DNA of 64,000 bases. Source: Sinohyriopsis cumingii (lineage: Eukaryota; Mollusca; Bivalvia; Unionida; Unionidae). The DNA is taken from assembly GCA_028554795.2 (NCBI GenBank), contig JAPYKE020000263.1, positions 2,197,501 to 2,261,500 on the forward strand. The letters are read 5' to 3'. This document shows, piece after piece, positions 1 through 13,446 of this stretch (position 1 is its first letter; each line of letters starts with the position of its first letter). Made by a program: the position numbers and the translations under genes. The notes under the pieces were generated by a model. The model ran no database searches. It was not told where the DNA came from and was given only the letters and a program-made list of their open reading frames with translations.

Positions 1-243
1 GCAATGAAGCAACATTGAACACTGATAAACTGAACTAAATTTTTTCAGCAGTTTAAACAATAAAAATTGATGTTAAAAAAGTAAACTAAAATCAAAGTGC
101 TGTCAACAATGCTCATTACATTGCTATTGAGACAAATGAGGCCTCTAACTTGCATAATATAAATTCAGACCAAAACTTGCTTTAACTGCATTCAAATACA
201 TGAAATTGGAGTGTTATCCATATAAATGAACCTGAATGATTGC

Positions 244-490
244 GGGGGCCCCAAGTGGCTGTGTGGTCTAAAGCGCTTTCCGTTACAGATCACTGCCATC
301 TCACCTATGTCTGCGTGGGTTCGAGTCTAGGATTTGGCTAATGTGGGTATGTGAGAAAGCTTGCCAGTAGCTTCTCATGGTCGGTGGTTCTTCCTGGGGT
401 TTTCCTGGGTTCTTCCTCCACCATTAACACTGGCCGTCATGCATAGCCTATCACGTGCTGAAGTATAGTGTTAAACCCCACAACAACAAC
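244..490 (+). mobile_element. tRNA-derived SINE, family A, full copy
   Basis: A tRNA-like head has an A-box-like GTGGCTGTGTGGTCTAAAG and a B-box-like GGTTCGAGTC. It is followed by a conserved body (TTCTTCCTCCACCATTAA) and a (CAA)n tail. It is bounded by a perfect 15 bp target duplication, AACCTGAATGATTGC, at 229-243 and 491-505. Other copies in this window lie near 16,165 (+), 52,499 (-), and as relics near 7,741 and 40,440. It resembles the V-SINE-type elements of molluscs; the family name is inferred. Confidence 0.85.
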
Positions 491-505
491 AACCTGAATG
501 ATTGC

Positions 506-3410
506 AGTGAAAGTGTGCAGTGTCCAGTGTGTTCAAGAAACAAAAAAACTTAATCCAAATAAACATTCGTCATACTGATTAACTTACCCAAAAAACTGAA
601 TGTAGTCTGGTAACGCAGCATTTCCCTTTACCTTTGATGATATAATCCTTCTGGAATTGCTCACTGCCTTTATTGGATCACTGAACAAATGAAAGAAAAA
701 GAAACATTTTGCATTAGATGTCTGAACACCTTGCATACCATTGGTGGAAACAAAAAGGAATCAAAACATACCCATCTTACCTAATTTATTTCACCGACAT
801 AAAGCAGAGGTCACATTTAATTGCACGAGGTACCAAGTCTATTTGTAAGTATCAGAAAATCTAGGTGATTACTATTTACATCTGAGTTAACATTAAGTCA
901 GTACTCAAAATTTAGTCCCTACCTTTCTTAACACATACCCCCCTCCTGCTGGCTCAATAGTGTAATCATATTGTTTGTTTATTGACTGGAAGGTATGTTA
1001 GTTACTGTTTGTAACAGTGTCCCTTTGGTACAGTTCTCTGTAAGTTAGAAGCTGTGCACAGTCAGTGACAAGGCGTATTTTTTTAGTGAAAACTGTGTTG
1101 TTACATTTAGTTTTATCACAGTACTGTGTGCTTTGATTTCATCTGGGACTTATTACAAAACTGTCTATTTCTAAGATTTTCGGACATAGTTCTTTGTCTC
1201 TGGTATAATTAACACATGATATATTTTCGTGACTGGCAATTGTAAGATTCTTTGCTAGACTGTAATCTTTTGTGATATATCATACTAAGTTGTTTTCAGT
1301 TTGTCCAATGCCTGTGAACTCTCCCCCTCTCTATCTGTACTTATTACCTACAATGTAAAATTGCTTTCACTCTTAACTTTAGGTAAAAGTTGGCTCTACT
1401 TGTGATACAGAGGCTATCAATATACTAGAACAGCAGTAGTTAAAAGCAACAGATGATTATAAACTGTCAAACTCATCTGCATACCCAGCATGTAAAGCTG
1501 ATTATTAAATGACACTAAATCATCACTATGAATACCCCCCCATAAGGATTAAAATTAATACTGCAACTAATAATACAATATGTGTGCAATAACTTATATT
1601 TACATGCGAACAATTCAAAGTGAAATATCTAAGACATAAAGGAATTAATGAGTTTAATCCAGGAATGCAGCACGTAATGCCTTTAGTGTTTGTACGAAAA
1701 ATGAATAATTGTTGCTCAAAGAAGGTTAAACGATTTAGTGTATTGTAAATTGGAGCAATCACAAAAATATTGCAAAGTTTTCATGTTAATGTTAAAAATA
1801 ATACATAATTCAAAATGCTGATCTACAGCTTAAGGATGGATGATAATACGAGTCATCTATGATATATTTAATGGAAAATATACCTTTGCAGCATCACATT
1901 TCTCAGCTTGTTCTTAGCTGCTGACTCATCTACACACCTTTATCAGAGGAATGGTCAGGTGAACATCTTTTCGACTATCAGGTGACAAGGCCCATTCGTA
2001 AAAGTCCATATAATTACCAAAATCAGCCGAAATTTACACAAATCTGCAAACAAAGTTAATAAAAAGAAAAGAAAATAGTTATAATGTAGAATGATATTTC
2101 ATGCACAAATCAACTATAATGACATTATGGTCAGCTGTTAAAACATGTTAACAATACCATTTCATCGAACCAATAACTTTACCCAAGAACAGTTACTCTG
2201 GCAATAATAACATTCTGAGTTGTCCATATGCAAACAATTGGTTATGCTTTTACCCCCTTCCCCCTTACTCATTGCACAGCATACATTTTTGTATCCCACA
2301 TGTGTATGTACATTGCTGAGTCACCACCCCTTTTCAAGAATAGCTGAAACAATTTAATTTTAAAAGATGAAATTATTAGTAGTCATTACAAATAAACAGA
2401 GGTTTAAATTAATACCATGTAAAAAGAACTTTGAAAATTAAAGTAGGACAGTATTAACATCAACTATAACAGTAATAGCTTGAATCGTACAGAAATCATA
2501 ACCAATGCTTTCGAAGGAAAATGTAAATATTTATCTCTAATAATAGTTTTAAACAAGTGACAGCTGCTAATATTTAGTAGACCTTAACTTTAATAGTCAA
2601 ATATCAGCCAGTGACTAAAAGTTTGACATCAACTGTGGAAAATTGGAATATTATCAGCCTTATCATCATTTGGAATGACTGGACCTCACATTTTTATCAT
2701 CAGCCTTGATATCATCCAAATCATGAACCATAACAGTAATTTTCTTGGGTGACAATTTTTGTAAGGTGTGTGTGCGATCATGTGACATTTCATGTTGGCC
2801 TAGGATTTGTATTAAATTTAAGACACGCTTCTGAATCTCACTATTATAAAAGTAAAGGACAATATGTGTCAAAAAGGCAATCCACGTGTCTATCCAAATA
2901 CAATACACTGTCCCAGTCTGGTAAGGTATGGCTTTACAAATTTGCATGAGGCACCAGGATCTGGAATTCATAACCTGTCGGAATCATGAGATAAAATAAC
3001 TGGTCATGTCAGAAAATGAAGAGGAAAATATGTCTTCCACAAAGTACACCATGTGCAATAAAATTAAACATATCACACTTCATAATTTTAAGCAGATATT
3101 GGCTCTGCCTGACATGGCATACCAGCCACTTTGCATCTAACTCATCTGCTAGTTATGTTTATAACTTGACTACTCTTCATAAACATCACAGTTATCAAGG
3201 AATATTGACCCCTACCGCTGCAGAACATACTTAACAGTCACCCTGCCACATATACAAGCTAATGCTTTTTAAAAAATTTTCAACACCCCCCACCTCCACT
3301 CAATGAATGCATACTTTATGCACAACCTATTAGTGTGACAGAATAAATAAAGTGACAGAATGAACTAATCATGTCATTATCACAAGATTTACTAGTACAT
3401 AAATTATTAC
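506..3410. other. AT-rich non-coding stretch
   Basis: No exon, RNA gene or recognisable transposon was found. Open frames are short, lack family features and are as expected by chance in AT-rich DNA. Confidence 0.5.
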
Positions 3411-3422
3411 ATAATATACAGG

Positions 3423-3740
3423 TGACCGCTCTGGTGGCCTAGTGATTAAAGCATCCGCCTCACATGTGGAAGGTCTTGAGTTCAAACCCTGACTGAGTCA
3501 TATCAAAGACTTCTAAAAATGGTACTAACAGCTGCCTTGTTTGGCACTCAGCATTAAGAGGTTAGTGTTAGGACTGGTCAGCCTGATGTTAGGATAATGT
3601 GACTGGGTGGGACATGATGCTACATGTCTCGGGCATGATGCACGAGTGCTAGACATCACTATAAACTGCCACACTGCAGATATCGTAGTGATATGACTTA
3701 AAAACTGTTAAAGTTATGTCAAAAATACAAAACACATATT
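3423..3740 (+). mobile_element. tRNA-derived SINE, family B, full copy
   Basis: A tRNA-like head (TGGCCTAGTGATTAAAG, then GAGTTCAAACCC) is followed by a body with the recurring GGATAATGTGACTGGGTGGG block. The flanking 12 bp direct repeat ATAATATACAGG lies at 3,411-3,422 and 3,741-3,752. Minus-strand copies occur at ~8,690-8,950 and ~39,865-40,090. This is a family distinct from family A. Confidence 0.8.
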
Positions 3741-3752
3741 ATAATATACAGG

Positions 3753-5048
3753 CAAATGTATATTTATATGTATGTGTTATTTGTAAAACTCGAACAGTAA
3801 TGATTGTTATTGTCAACAGATATGGATGAGCACTAACAAAGTTATCACTCAACTGCATCCGCTGAACAGACATCTGATGTTAATGATCAGCTGACTGTAA
3901 AATATTAATATGATTACCATCAAGGTTGTAAAATGTTTGTTTTAGGAGATTTTTGGATGGATTTTGATACATATAGGATATGAGCAGATTTGGACCAGTA
4001 TACAGACCCAGCAAAGCCTTTACAACTACTACAGTAACACACATTTGAGTGATGTAGCTGTGTAATGTATATTTAACATTTAAGCAGACCAAAATGGACC
4101 TTAAAACTTGTGTAGTATGTCACATAATTTATGAGAATCAGACAATTCAGTTTTTGATTTAAAATGATTGAAAAATTTGAATTATTTCTTTCCTTTTGTT
4201 TTGATTTTCTGTTCTCTACTATACATGACTGCTATGATATTTCAGGTCATAAAGTCTGCAATCAGTAAATAAGTAAATAAAGACAATGACCCTCTAGATA
4301 TAATTTAAGTCTGTTTGTTGTTGTTTATATTAAAATTAATTTATTTTCCACTATAAATCAGATGCCTGCGGGAAATAAACAATAAACAGACACTATGTAC
4401 AGGCATTGTTATGAAAGGGAGTTACTCTGATATCACAGTAAGACCAACAACAACAAAATAATCTGATGATGGCACATACATGTATTAATGTTTGAAACTT
4501 AATGTAATCAACTTGAAAAATGGAAGCTACTTCTATGGCACTCATTATGCCACCTGTGCCCTACAGTAACATAAACTTATAAGAAAGAATTACAGAAATG
4601 CATTTGTAAATAACGACCCATGATGATTGGAAATGCTCTGGGATTGGTGCTGAGAATGAACAACAATCGGTGTGGATTCGATCTCCTAGTCCTTGACCAT
4701 CACAGTAATCATGTGATCTAACTCTTGTATAACATCAATGCACATTATCAGACAACAAACTGGCTAAACAATTTGTTACAGTGATAGCAATTTTAAGAAA
4801 ATATTGATTATATTGGAGAACATAGGGTAAGGATATTATTTTGAGACAGTAATATTCATGGGTTTATTTATAAAATAGAGTACTCATCAGTAATCCCCAC
4901 ATTTTCCCAAAATAAACCAGAACTAGTAACTTATGGTCATGTGGTATATATAAGTACACGATACATGGCGCAATAGATAAAATAAATACTGATAAGTTCA
5001 AATATTGAGATACCATAGAACCAATATCGTCAGAAGCTAGGCCACACC
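3753..5048. other. non-coding stretch
   Basis: No gene or recognisable element was found. Short open frames only. Confidence 0.45.
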
Positions 5049-5325
5049 ATACTGGTTTTTCCACAGGGGCTCGTATTGTTGCATACAATTGACCTGTCAT
5101 ACATGTACCATTAGTCAGAATGTCTTCTGACCTGTGTCATCCCATTTTTGATATTTGGATATTTATGTTGGGGTGTAGGGCCCCTACACCCCAACACAAA
5201 TGTCCAAATATGAAAAATGGGGTGGCAAGGGTCAGAGGAAACTCAGTCTAATGTACTATATAATAAATACAATATAGTACATGTATGACAGTGCAACTGT
5301 AGGCAACGATACGAGCCCCTGTGGG
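5049..5325. repeat. palindromic foldback element
   Basis: Two arms of roughly 130 bp are imperfect reverse complements meeting near 5,180-5,186 at TAGGGCCCCTA. The outer ends match (ACAGGGGCTCG on the left, CGAGCCCCTGT on the right), as do the inner parts (TTGGGGTGTAGGG with its complement). A half copy of the inner arm recurs alone at ~18,786-18,850. It fits a foldback or MITE-type non-autonomous DNA element. No coding capacity. Confidence 0.7.
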
Positions 5326-5349
5326 TTTTTCAATGATTTTTGTACCAGT

Positions 5350-5860
5350 CCTCGAAAATTAATAACGGTAATAAACTTAAAATGGATTAATTAGAAAGAA
5401 ATGTAATTGCCAGTACCCAAATTAAATGTAACTTATTTCATAGTAACGATGTTAGTATACATACTACTACGGGTACTGCCGTACAAATAAAATAATGCAA
5501 TCTCATTACAAAACCACGAAAACTGATAACGGTCATAAATGTGTATGAGGCGTATCGTATAATTTCAATTCTAATTTAAAAACGTGTCAATTAAAAAATA
5601 TAAACGTACAAAGAATTCATAGTTACGGTTATAATAATAATAATAATAATACTAATAACAATAAAAAAGTAAACTACTAGCGAAATAACCTGCGATTCGA
5701 CCAATCCGCGAAAATTGATAACGCCACCAATGGAGGTCTAATTTCAAATAGTACTTAAAAAATTTAAATAGTAAACAAACTAAAATGTAATTATCAGCGC
5801 TGAAATGAAACGTACAATGAATTATTAGTAACGGTTAAATTATATACACTACCGGTCAGA
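5350..5860. repeat. degenerate tandem array, three ~165-190 bp units
   Basis: Three diverged units each open with a phrase like CGAAAATTGATAACGG (near 5,353, 5,515 and 5,708). Each later contains a phrase like TTCATAGTAACGGTTA (near 5,438, 5,618 and 5,820). The second unit is lengthened by an (ATA)n run. The array is CpG-richer than the surrounding DNA. Satellite-like; family unknown. Confidence 0.55.
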
Positions 5861-6799
5861 TACCAAAATGCTAAATTTCTAGTAGCCAAATTCTCAACGT
5901 CAATGTTATATTTTTTTTATAACCACAATGTCCAATGAAAACCATCGTTTCAACCAAAGTCATTTGCATAAATGAATATTTAACAATATTATTTTGATCC
6001 GCTGTCGCGGGGCCCATAGGTCGGTGCTTACTCGGCCTATTTGGTAACCCGGCACTGTGTAGTTGTCGGGTTTAAAACCTAAACTTTCACAGAATCTTTT
6101 TGTAATGGAGTAATATTTGTGACAAGATGTACTGTATACTTTATAACCCATATTACATCCATCAATCATACATCAAAATTAAGAGAATTAAAGGTTCTTT
6201 GAATAATACCTAAGATATACTAGGTCATTTTTTTTAATAGTCAGAATAACCAGCGAGGAAACCGGGGCATATTAATTTTCTTTAAAATTCTAACCACCTC
6301 TGCAAAATAATATTTTTTTTGTAGAACGCCATCTATGGGATCGATAGAATTAGTCATGTGATAAAAGTTTTCCTAAGAGTTTATACTTCCTTCTTCCACC
6401 GACGCCACATAGCAATACAGGTTGTTGTTTCTTAAATAATTGTCATTGAGATTTGTAGAAGTGTGTAATGTCATTGATCATTTTAAAATCTAAAAATTAT
6501 GCACAAATATGGATGTGATTCAATTGTTGATCAATCAAGTAGAGCCATGGTGAATGAGTTATCTTTCAGTTTTAGCTACGATGTCGTAGCCTCAGCTCGA
6601 TTTGTTGTGGTTGAGGAGGTACGAGGTACGAGTAAGGGCACTAATATTAGTACTAAGCTACTTTCAACCCATCTCCCTCCTCCCTCCCCCAGTTTTACTT
6701 ACATGCACCTTTTCAGAAATATACTTTGTTACAGTGATATTTCTCATTATTTTGGGTACATTAGATATTTCAGCAAAGTATGGTTAAGAAATGACATGC
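5861..6799. other. non-coding stretch
   Basis: No gene recognised. Several T-rich runs; nothing else of note. Confidence 0.4.
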
Positions 6800-7020
6800 A
6801 TTGCTTCTTACTCTTTAAGGAGCTGTGATCAAGTCGACCCTTTCTATTGAGGTGGCAGTGGACAGTTTCGCAAATTTTGTAACATGAAGGTATGGTGTAA
6901 CTTTCTGAGCTATTATTTTGTAATAATTAAAGATGTGGACATATTTGTGAATTCTACTTTTCGGCTTGTTTTGTTCTTGAGACTTATATTAGGTATGTAC
7001 ATACACCTCATGTAGTTATT
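6800..7020. repeat. unnamed dispersed repeat E, copy 1
   Basis: This is a diverged match to ~14,205-14,440. Shared landmarks are GAGGTGGCAGTGGACAGTTT / CAGGTGGCAGGGTCCAGTTT, then GTATGGTGTAACTTTCTGAG / CTATGGTGTGACTTTGTCAG, then GGACATATTTGTGAA / GGATATATTTGTGAA. No coding or terminal structure was identified. The following ~180 bp carry several CTTGAGAAATTGCGCGC-like phrases that recur near 10,390. Confidence 0.55.
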
Positions 7021-7199
7021 TGGCTCAAACTTGGAATTGGCCATTCTTGAGAAATGGCGCGCAAGAACTTTGAATTCCAAATTCTTGCGTTCTTTCTCGA
7101 GAAATTGCATGGTCGTTTGCACCAACTTGGAATAGCCATTTCTTGAGAAATTGCGCGCAATAACTTGGAATAACAAATTAATTGCTAGTTTTCAAAAAT

Positions 7200-7740
7200 T
7201 TAATATTTGTTTCAAATCTTTTTATTTATTTAATCTTATTTTTCTTTTTCATGGCATTGTTTTAAATAATTGTACTTGAAGTATCTTTCAAAAAAATTTG
7301 TATTTGAAATATATGTTTGAAAAAATATTTGTTCTTGAAACATGTTTGTAATTTTTTTAAATAAAATAATATATTTTAATTTTTATTGATTGATTGGTTG
7401 ATTGATTTAACCACTAATATTATTTCTTTGTATTATATTTGTAATAAGTTGGATTTAGTGTTGCTGACTTTAGTCCTAAAGGAATAGCTTGAATGTAGGA
7501 AAGATCTGATTGGACCATTGTAAAGTTTCACCAATATGAAACTACTACACACTGTTGCCTGATGTCGTAAAGAGAGTCGTTTCATGAAAGATATATCTGG
7601 AATGTATTAAACATCTAAAGGGATTGTTACTATCCCCCCAAAGAGTTATATTTCACAGTCATGAATATTTTTTCCAAGTTGTTGCATGGTGCATGCATGC
7701 CATTTTGGAAATTGAAACATTTAAATACCATTTTGAAATG
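7200..7740. other. non-coding stretch
   Basis: AT-rich DNA with a short ATTG microsatellite near 7,386. No gene seen. Confidence 0.4.
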
Positions 7741-7930
7741 ACAGTGAGTAAAGGTGAGCAATTTAGACCACTGGATCAGCCAGGACCCTCTAGTTGTTTT
7801 AGTTTTGGGCTTAATGCCACTTGTTTCAGAACATGATAGGCTATAAATGCTGGCCATTGTAGGAAGAATCTGGGAAAATCCTGAGAAAAACCACGAACAC
7901 GCTTGGAGCTACTGGCAATCTTTCCATATT
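7741..7930 (-). mobile_element. SINE family A relic
   Basis: A decayed minus-strand copy retains the body: ATGATAGGCTATAAATGCTGG, then GGAAGAATCTGGGAAAATCC and GAGCTACTGGCAATCTTTCC. These align with the 52,499-52,733 copy. The tail and target duplication are not recognisable. Confidence 0.6.
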
Positions 7931-8689
7931 TCACTGCTATGGGGTTATTTCAACTTGCTGCATGATGCTTGCATGCCACTTTTGGGAATTTAATTTTAGG
8001 AAGACTGATTTAAATGTTGGAAATGTCTTTAAGGGAGTCTTGGATCAGTATAAAGTATGCATGTAGACATACAAAGAGACTGAAAAATAAATTTGTGTTT
8101 TCTTTGATATCTTCCTTACATGATTTTACAACAAATGAGTAGTAAAAGGTATGGCACATTTTGTTACAGCTGAGAAATATTTAGAAGAAATCTCATGCTG
8201 TGTTAAATGTATTGTCATTTAATATGTGGTACAAATGGTACAACAACATCTACGTGATGATTTTATGAATGTTATTTGCGTTCGTATTTACAGTTTTATA
8301 AATATCAGACTGACAACAAATACACCTATTAAGAACTAATTCTCTGTTGACAAAAGTCCTGGATGATGACCTCAGTCTCAAGATGGGGATGCCTTCAACA
8401 ACTGCTATTACGTGTATCAGTACCTTGAAGATGATGAAGAAATACAAGCTGCTTTAAAATATTTGATCAAACTTGAGAAGGTGATCTAAGGTGTCCAAGT
8501 ACTGAATTCAATATGTATTCATATTTATGCCAAGATGCACTGTTAGGACTCTTTGGCCTGAAAGTCAGTAACAGAAAACAATGAAAACCAATGGTTTTAT
8601 AAAATTAAAAAAAAAATATTTCCCTAGAATACAAAGTGAAAATTTGTGTGTGTGTTTGTGTGTGTATGTATAATTTGGATTTTTAGCAT
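7931..8689. other. non-coding stretch
   Basis: No gene or complete element recognised. There is a short TG-rich microsatellite near 8,646-8,668. Confidence 0.4.
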
Positions 8690-8950
8690 AGCTTTAACAA
8701 TTTTGCAGTCATATCACTACAAGGTTTACAGTGGCAGTGTATAGTTATGTGTTATACACTGAGACATCATGCTGCAGACATGTAGCATGATGCCCCGCCC
8801 AGTCACATTATCCTGACACCAGTCCAACCAGTCCTAACACTAGCCTTAATGCTGAGCACCAAACAAGGCAGCTGCTAGTACCAGTCTTATAAGTCTATGG
8901 CATGACTCAGCTGGGGTTCGAACCTGCAACCTCTCTCATCCAAGGTGGAC
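8690..8950 (-). mobile_element. SINE family B copy
   Basis: A minus-strand copy of the 3,423-3,740 element. The 3' body comes first (GCAGTCATATCACTAC, CCCAGTCACATTATCCTGAC) and the tRNA-like B box last (GGGGTTCGAACCTGC). It is diverged and its head is truncated near 8,950. Confidence 0.7.
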
Positions 8951-10500
8951 TGGTCAAAGTGAAAATTTAAAATGACTTACAGTATTTTTAATTAAATTGC
9001 AAATAGTCCAAGCAGTTGTATCGCAAGTCAAAAAGTGTAGAGTATTTCAGATGAATTCAAATGGTGTTCTGAATGAATTCTGATTGTGAAATGCTGATGT
9101 ACCAACAGCCTGAAATAGCCTAGAATAGTATTGATGTGCTAACAGTCTTGATGAATCACAGTGATGTAATCCTAAATGTCTGTTTTAGATTCTTTTGTGT
9201 GTTTACATTAATAAATATTGTATGCATTCCTTGATGATTTTTAGTGTAATATTTTCATACTTGTTTCTTAATTATGATACAATTCTTTATACATCTTATA
9301 TCTTTTGGCTATTTCTACTGTATTTGATTATGAATTTTTATAATGTAAATCTGGTTTCAGTTTTAGACATAATCCAGACTAAATGTGTTGTTATTTAATA
9401 CATAAAATGGATGTTTTCATTTATTTGTTGTTATATTATTATGAGTTTTGTGTTTCATCATACACTGTGAATCTATTATTGGTTTCCTGTACATTGTATA
9501 TACTACATCTGGTAAAAATAACAAGAACATAATGATTTACTTGCAATTCACACCCATTAAGTTGCTATATCATCTTATAGCACATGTAGTCTAGTTAACA
9601 AGGAATATTCTGTATTGCTGTAACAACACTTCAGTCCAAGATGTGAAATACATGGATTAGAATTTCAAACAAGGACCAAAATGAGTATCCATTATACAAA
9701 TATTTTTTAGGTTTCTTTAAAACGTTTGTTTGTAAACATGTTAGTGTATAGAAGTCTGAAAGTGCTGATATGAGTTGCAGGATGGATATTTTTCATAACA
9801 TGTTTTGTTAGCTTGATTTAGTCATAACTAGTTGTACACTATCTTCATTAACAGGTTGAAATTGTCATCTGTTATATTGAATATTTCTTACACTGTAAAC
9901 TTCTTTGAAATGGTTCAGTCTGTTGTAAATGAGCTATAAGTTTGTTATACTTTCTCCACAAGAGCAGATGGTATGTTAGTGAAGGTATTAATATGATCTG
10001 AAATACCATCGGGGCTATACAGTTGCGACAGCTTCTCAGAAGTCAATACAGTACAATGTTAAAATTTAACTGTTAAATAAATAGTTTCAAAAACCTGACA
10101 CATCGTTAGGTCTCCCATCTAATATATAAAATACATTATTGTCAAAATAACCTTATCACAAAATTATTTGTTGTCTTATTATTCAAGTAACTTTCCCTGC
10201 AAAAGGAATTTTAAAAATTTCTCTATTAACATCCTCCATTATACAAAGGCAAAAATGGAACTGATCCAAAATCACTTAACTTGCTTACTTACTTCTCTTC
10301 AATTTCTGACATGTGCAACAATTCGGCCATGTATGTTGAATTACAAAATCCAGCCACTAGGTCTGTTTATATCGCTTGACACGGTCACGCAATTTCTTGA
10401 GAAAGAGCGCAACAACTTGGAATTCCGAATTGTTGCGTTATTCCAAATTTCAGCCCAATATAGTCACTGCAAAGTTAGTCTGGTTCCCTGCTTAGTATGC
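8951..10500. other. AT-rich non-coding stretch
   Basis: No exon or transposon domain was recognised. The last ~60 bases (10,443-10,500) are the reverse complement of ~16,490-16,545 (GTTCCCTGCTTAGTATGCTCC), so a small dispersed repeat is present. Confidence 0.45.
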
Positions 10501-10506
10501 TCCCTG

Positions 10507-10995
10507 CGTGGCACTCCAGGACACACGGTACTAATTATACGGAAGAATTGTGAACCAGTCTAGAAATGGGTGAAGAAATAATAGAGTATTTACAGGTTTG
10601 GTGGTCCATAATTGGTTAATAATGAAAATTAAAATTTTAGGAAAAATATCTTTTGAGAGCTTATCCTATATGTAATGTAAAAAAAAATATTGACAAATTT
10701 CTACTGATGCAATTTTAGCATTTTTACAGGCTTGACTCAGGAGTACTCAATACTGAAAGTAGCACCTGATTCATTTGGTGCAGAACCAATAACACGTGTT
10801 TCATGCACATGTATGTATACAAAGTGCCGCGGGTCATATGGTGTTCTCCACACATAAGCTTGCACCAAGGTTAGCTGTGCATGAAGAATTATAGGTGTCA
10901 TTTATCAGCACCCATAAATTTTAAGTTATTGAATTTTGAATATGATAGTGTTTCCATATGTTTACCATTGGAGTGGAATTAGTACCGTGAGTCCT
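10507..10995. repeat. unnamed dispersed repeat C, copy 1
   Basis: About 480 bp are nearly the same as 13,447-13,926 and in the same orientation. Both begin at GGACACACGGTACTAATTAT / GGACACATGGTACTAATTAT and end at GTGAGTCCT. Only scattered substitutions and small indels separate them. No coding or terminal repeats were found; it could be a non-autonomous element or a local duplication. Confidence 0.75.
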
Positions 10996-13446
10996 ATATG
11001 CGACCTATACCATAATAGGAGCTTGTTGTTTCCATGGTTACCACGTGCATCCAGGGTATCAATTTGGTGGTTTTTACATATGACAATCATAATGGAGTCT
11101 TTTTATCATGGTTTGAATGTGGTTTTGGAGAAAAATTCTATACAAAAGACAGATGGGGTTGGTTTTATACACTGGAGAGAGGAAGTAGATAGCTCAGGCC
11201 ATAGGGAAAAGAGCATAGTATGGCCTGATGGCAGAATTTCATATGATTGTACCCATAGATTGGCCAATATGGTTAAATACCATTTAACAAATGCAACAAT
11301 TCCCCAAAAGGGGGTGGAGGCGGGGAGATTTTATATGTAAGCCACTTATGTCACAATCACTTATGTATCAGCACCGATCATTTAACTTTAGAGACACACT
11401 CAGCAGATCAAAGCAGAGAACATAGTAAAAAATAGGACTGTGGACAAAACTGCACATGCTGCATTGCCTCAACCTGTAAATTGAATTATTATATGTCGAG
11501 TCACATTGAATATCAATTATACCGGTCTTATTTCTTATCCTAGAATTAAACTCATTGACACCTATTCTATGTTTAGCATGTTTCTCATATTGGTACATTA
11601 CATTTTTGGGCAAACAGTATTGGAACTTTTCTGCATCCCTTTTGTTGAGGGAGCAGGGAGGGACATTTTCACTTAAAATAATAGTTTTCAACCCTTCATT
11701 CCCAATATAAGTCTACAAAAGTCCTATCTGTATTGCATTCTTTACACAGGCAGTTTTTCTTCCCCAACCTCTCTTCATACAGTTGAAACATTCTTGATGT
11801 ATAACTGCTTGGTGAACATACTGCTCTCTCCCACCAAACCAGATCTCTTTTTTCTTCATGTACCAAGTCCCGTGATAGAAAACCTTCATACTCAGGGTGT
11901 TGCAGCTTGTGGTCTCAGAACACATTATTCCAAATCTCAGCATTTCATTACTGCGTGCACTAAGCAATATGTGTTTTGTTCACCATATATGTTGCTGTGA
12001 ATAAATGAAAACAAGCTTCATGTCAGAAATATGGTTTCATATTTGAAACAAAAGCTATTTATAAAACCTACATTGCTCTGTTCTTATACCATCAAGTAAT
12101 AGTAAGGAATTAGCTGTAAATTAGAGCTTGCTATTTAGTTTGCCAAATCAAGGTGTATTACCTCCCCTTTGACTGTAATTGAGTGATTGCAATGTTTGCT
12201 TTGTTTCTTTTGTTCAATAATGTATGCAATGTTTCAGCTTTATATTAAAAAGTAAGTAATTTAACACTGCTTATAGTGGAAAGTAGCCACAGTAATGATT
12301 TTGAGACTTTTTCTTAACTTTTTATGAGCTTTGGGTAAATGTAGGTATATATTTATGTATTAGACAACTTCAGTATGCAATTCAGTTCTAATACTTAAAT
12401 TTAACAAGTAGTTTATTCAGTGACAAGTTTTATCAGTGTCTGCATATTGCATAGAGACATGAACTTGTCTTGGCATAGCAAAGTTTTTCACACATTTCTC
12501 CACCTCCAGCATACTTAATAGCTTGAGTCATAACAGTTTGTACATACACTTTCTGTCTCCAACATCAGTGTCAGTATTATAGGAACTTTGGATAGCTTTT
12601 CAAATTTGTCTCTTGTTGTCCTTATGTAACATACCTCATGTTGATGTGTTATTTGGGTTGATACACATTTCCCCCACCTTGTTGTGGGGAACATTACCAG
12701 GCTTGAAGAAATTACTCTGTCTATTCTTTGCTTATTCACCCTTCCCCATAGTTTTATACTAAAAAGTAGCACTATGCTATTTAATTATTCAGTATAATAA
12801 AGCTTATGGAACTCTTCCTTGGCCTTTATACCTTTTTATTAACATTTGGGGGTCATGAATCACATGTGATGATAGTTTAAATAAGTTTGGAATGTCAGCA
12901 TCTCTTGATGCTTCATGGGTGTGTGTATTTGTTTTAGTCACAAAAGGGCAATGACCTCTTATCATTTTGACCTGTCATGTGGCACACTTATTTGTTTTGT
13001 TTGATTGATGTGAATAGGGATACACTGCATCTTATTTCTGTGAGAGTCAGCAAGAAAAGAAATGCAATTTTGAAATTTAAAACACTTAAAACTTGTCTTA
13101 TAGCCAGTGAGAAATGAAAATACAATGCGTCATGTAATTTGATACCCTGTGATGTCATACTTGCTGATGTCAGCATGCTTGTGTTTCTTTTGTGTAGCAT
13201 GCATGCCATAGAAAGACAACATGATACAAAGGCAGAAAACAATTATTTTAATAACAAGAATAAGCCATTAATAAGTACAATACAACACAGCAACATGTGA
13301 TGCGGATGCAATTTAACTATAGATATTGGTATCACATAAAATGCTATTGCACTAGTATCCATGCACAAGCATGGCCAATTCTTTCTTACATTTATGCTCT
13401 AATATCAAGGAGTAAAATACAACTTTTTCTAAAAAATTTAAATCTG
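10996..13446. other. non-coding stretch, no recognised gene
   Basis: An open frame of ~130 codons crosses the end of repeat C (10,936-11,340) and another of ~107 codons lies on the minus strand (11,368-11,691). Neither shows a known domain, and the first starts inside a repeat. I see nothing else to support. Confidence 0.4.

Noticed and set aside
244..320. tRNA gene
   Set aside because: The A and B box-like words belong to a SINE head with tail and target duplication; no proper cloverleaf or anticodon arm was made out.
10936..11340. 134-codon protein gene
   Set aside because: Starts within a dispersed repeat that has no conserved frame in its second copy; no domain recognised.
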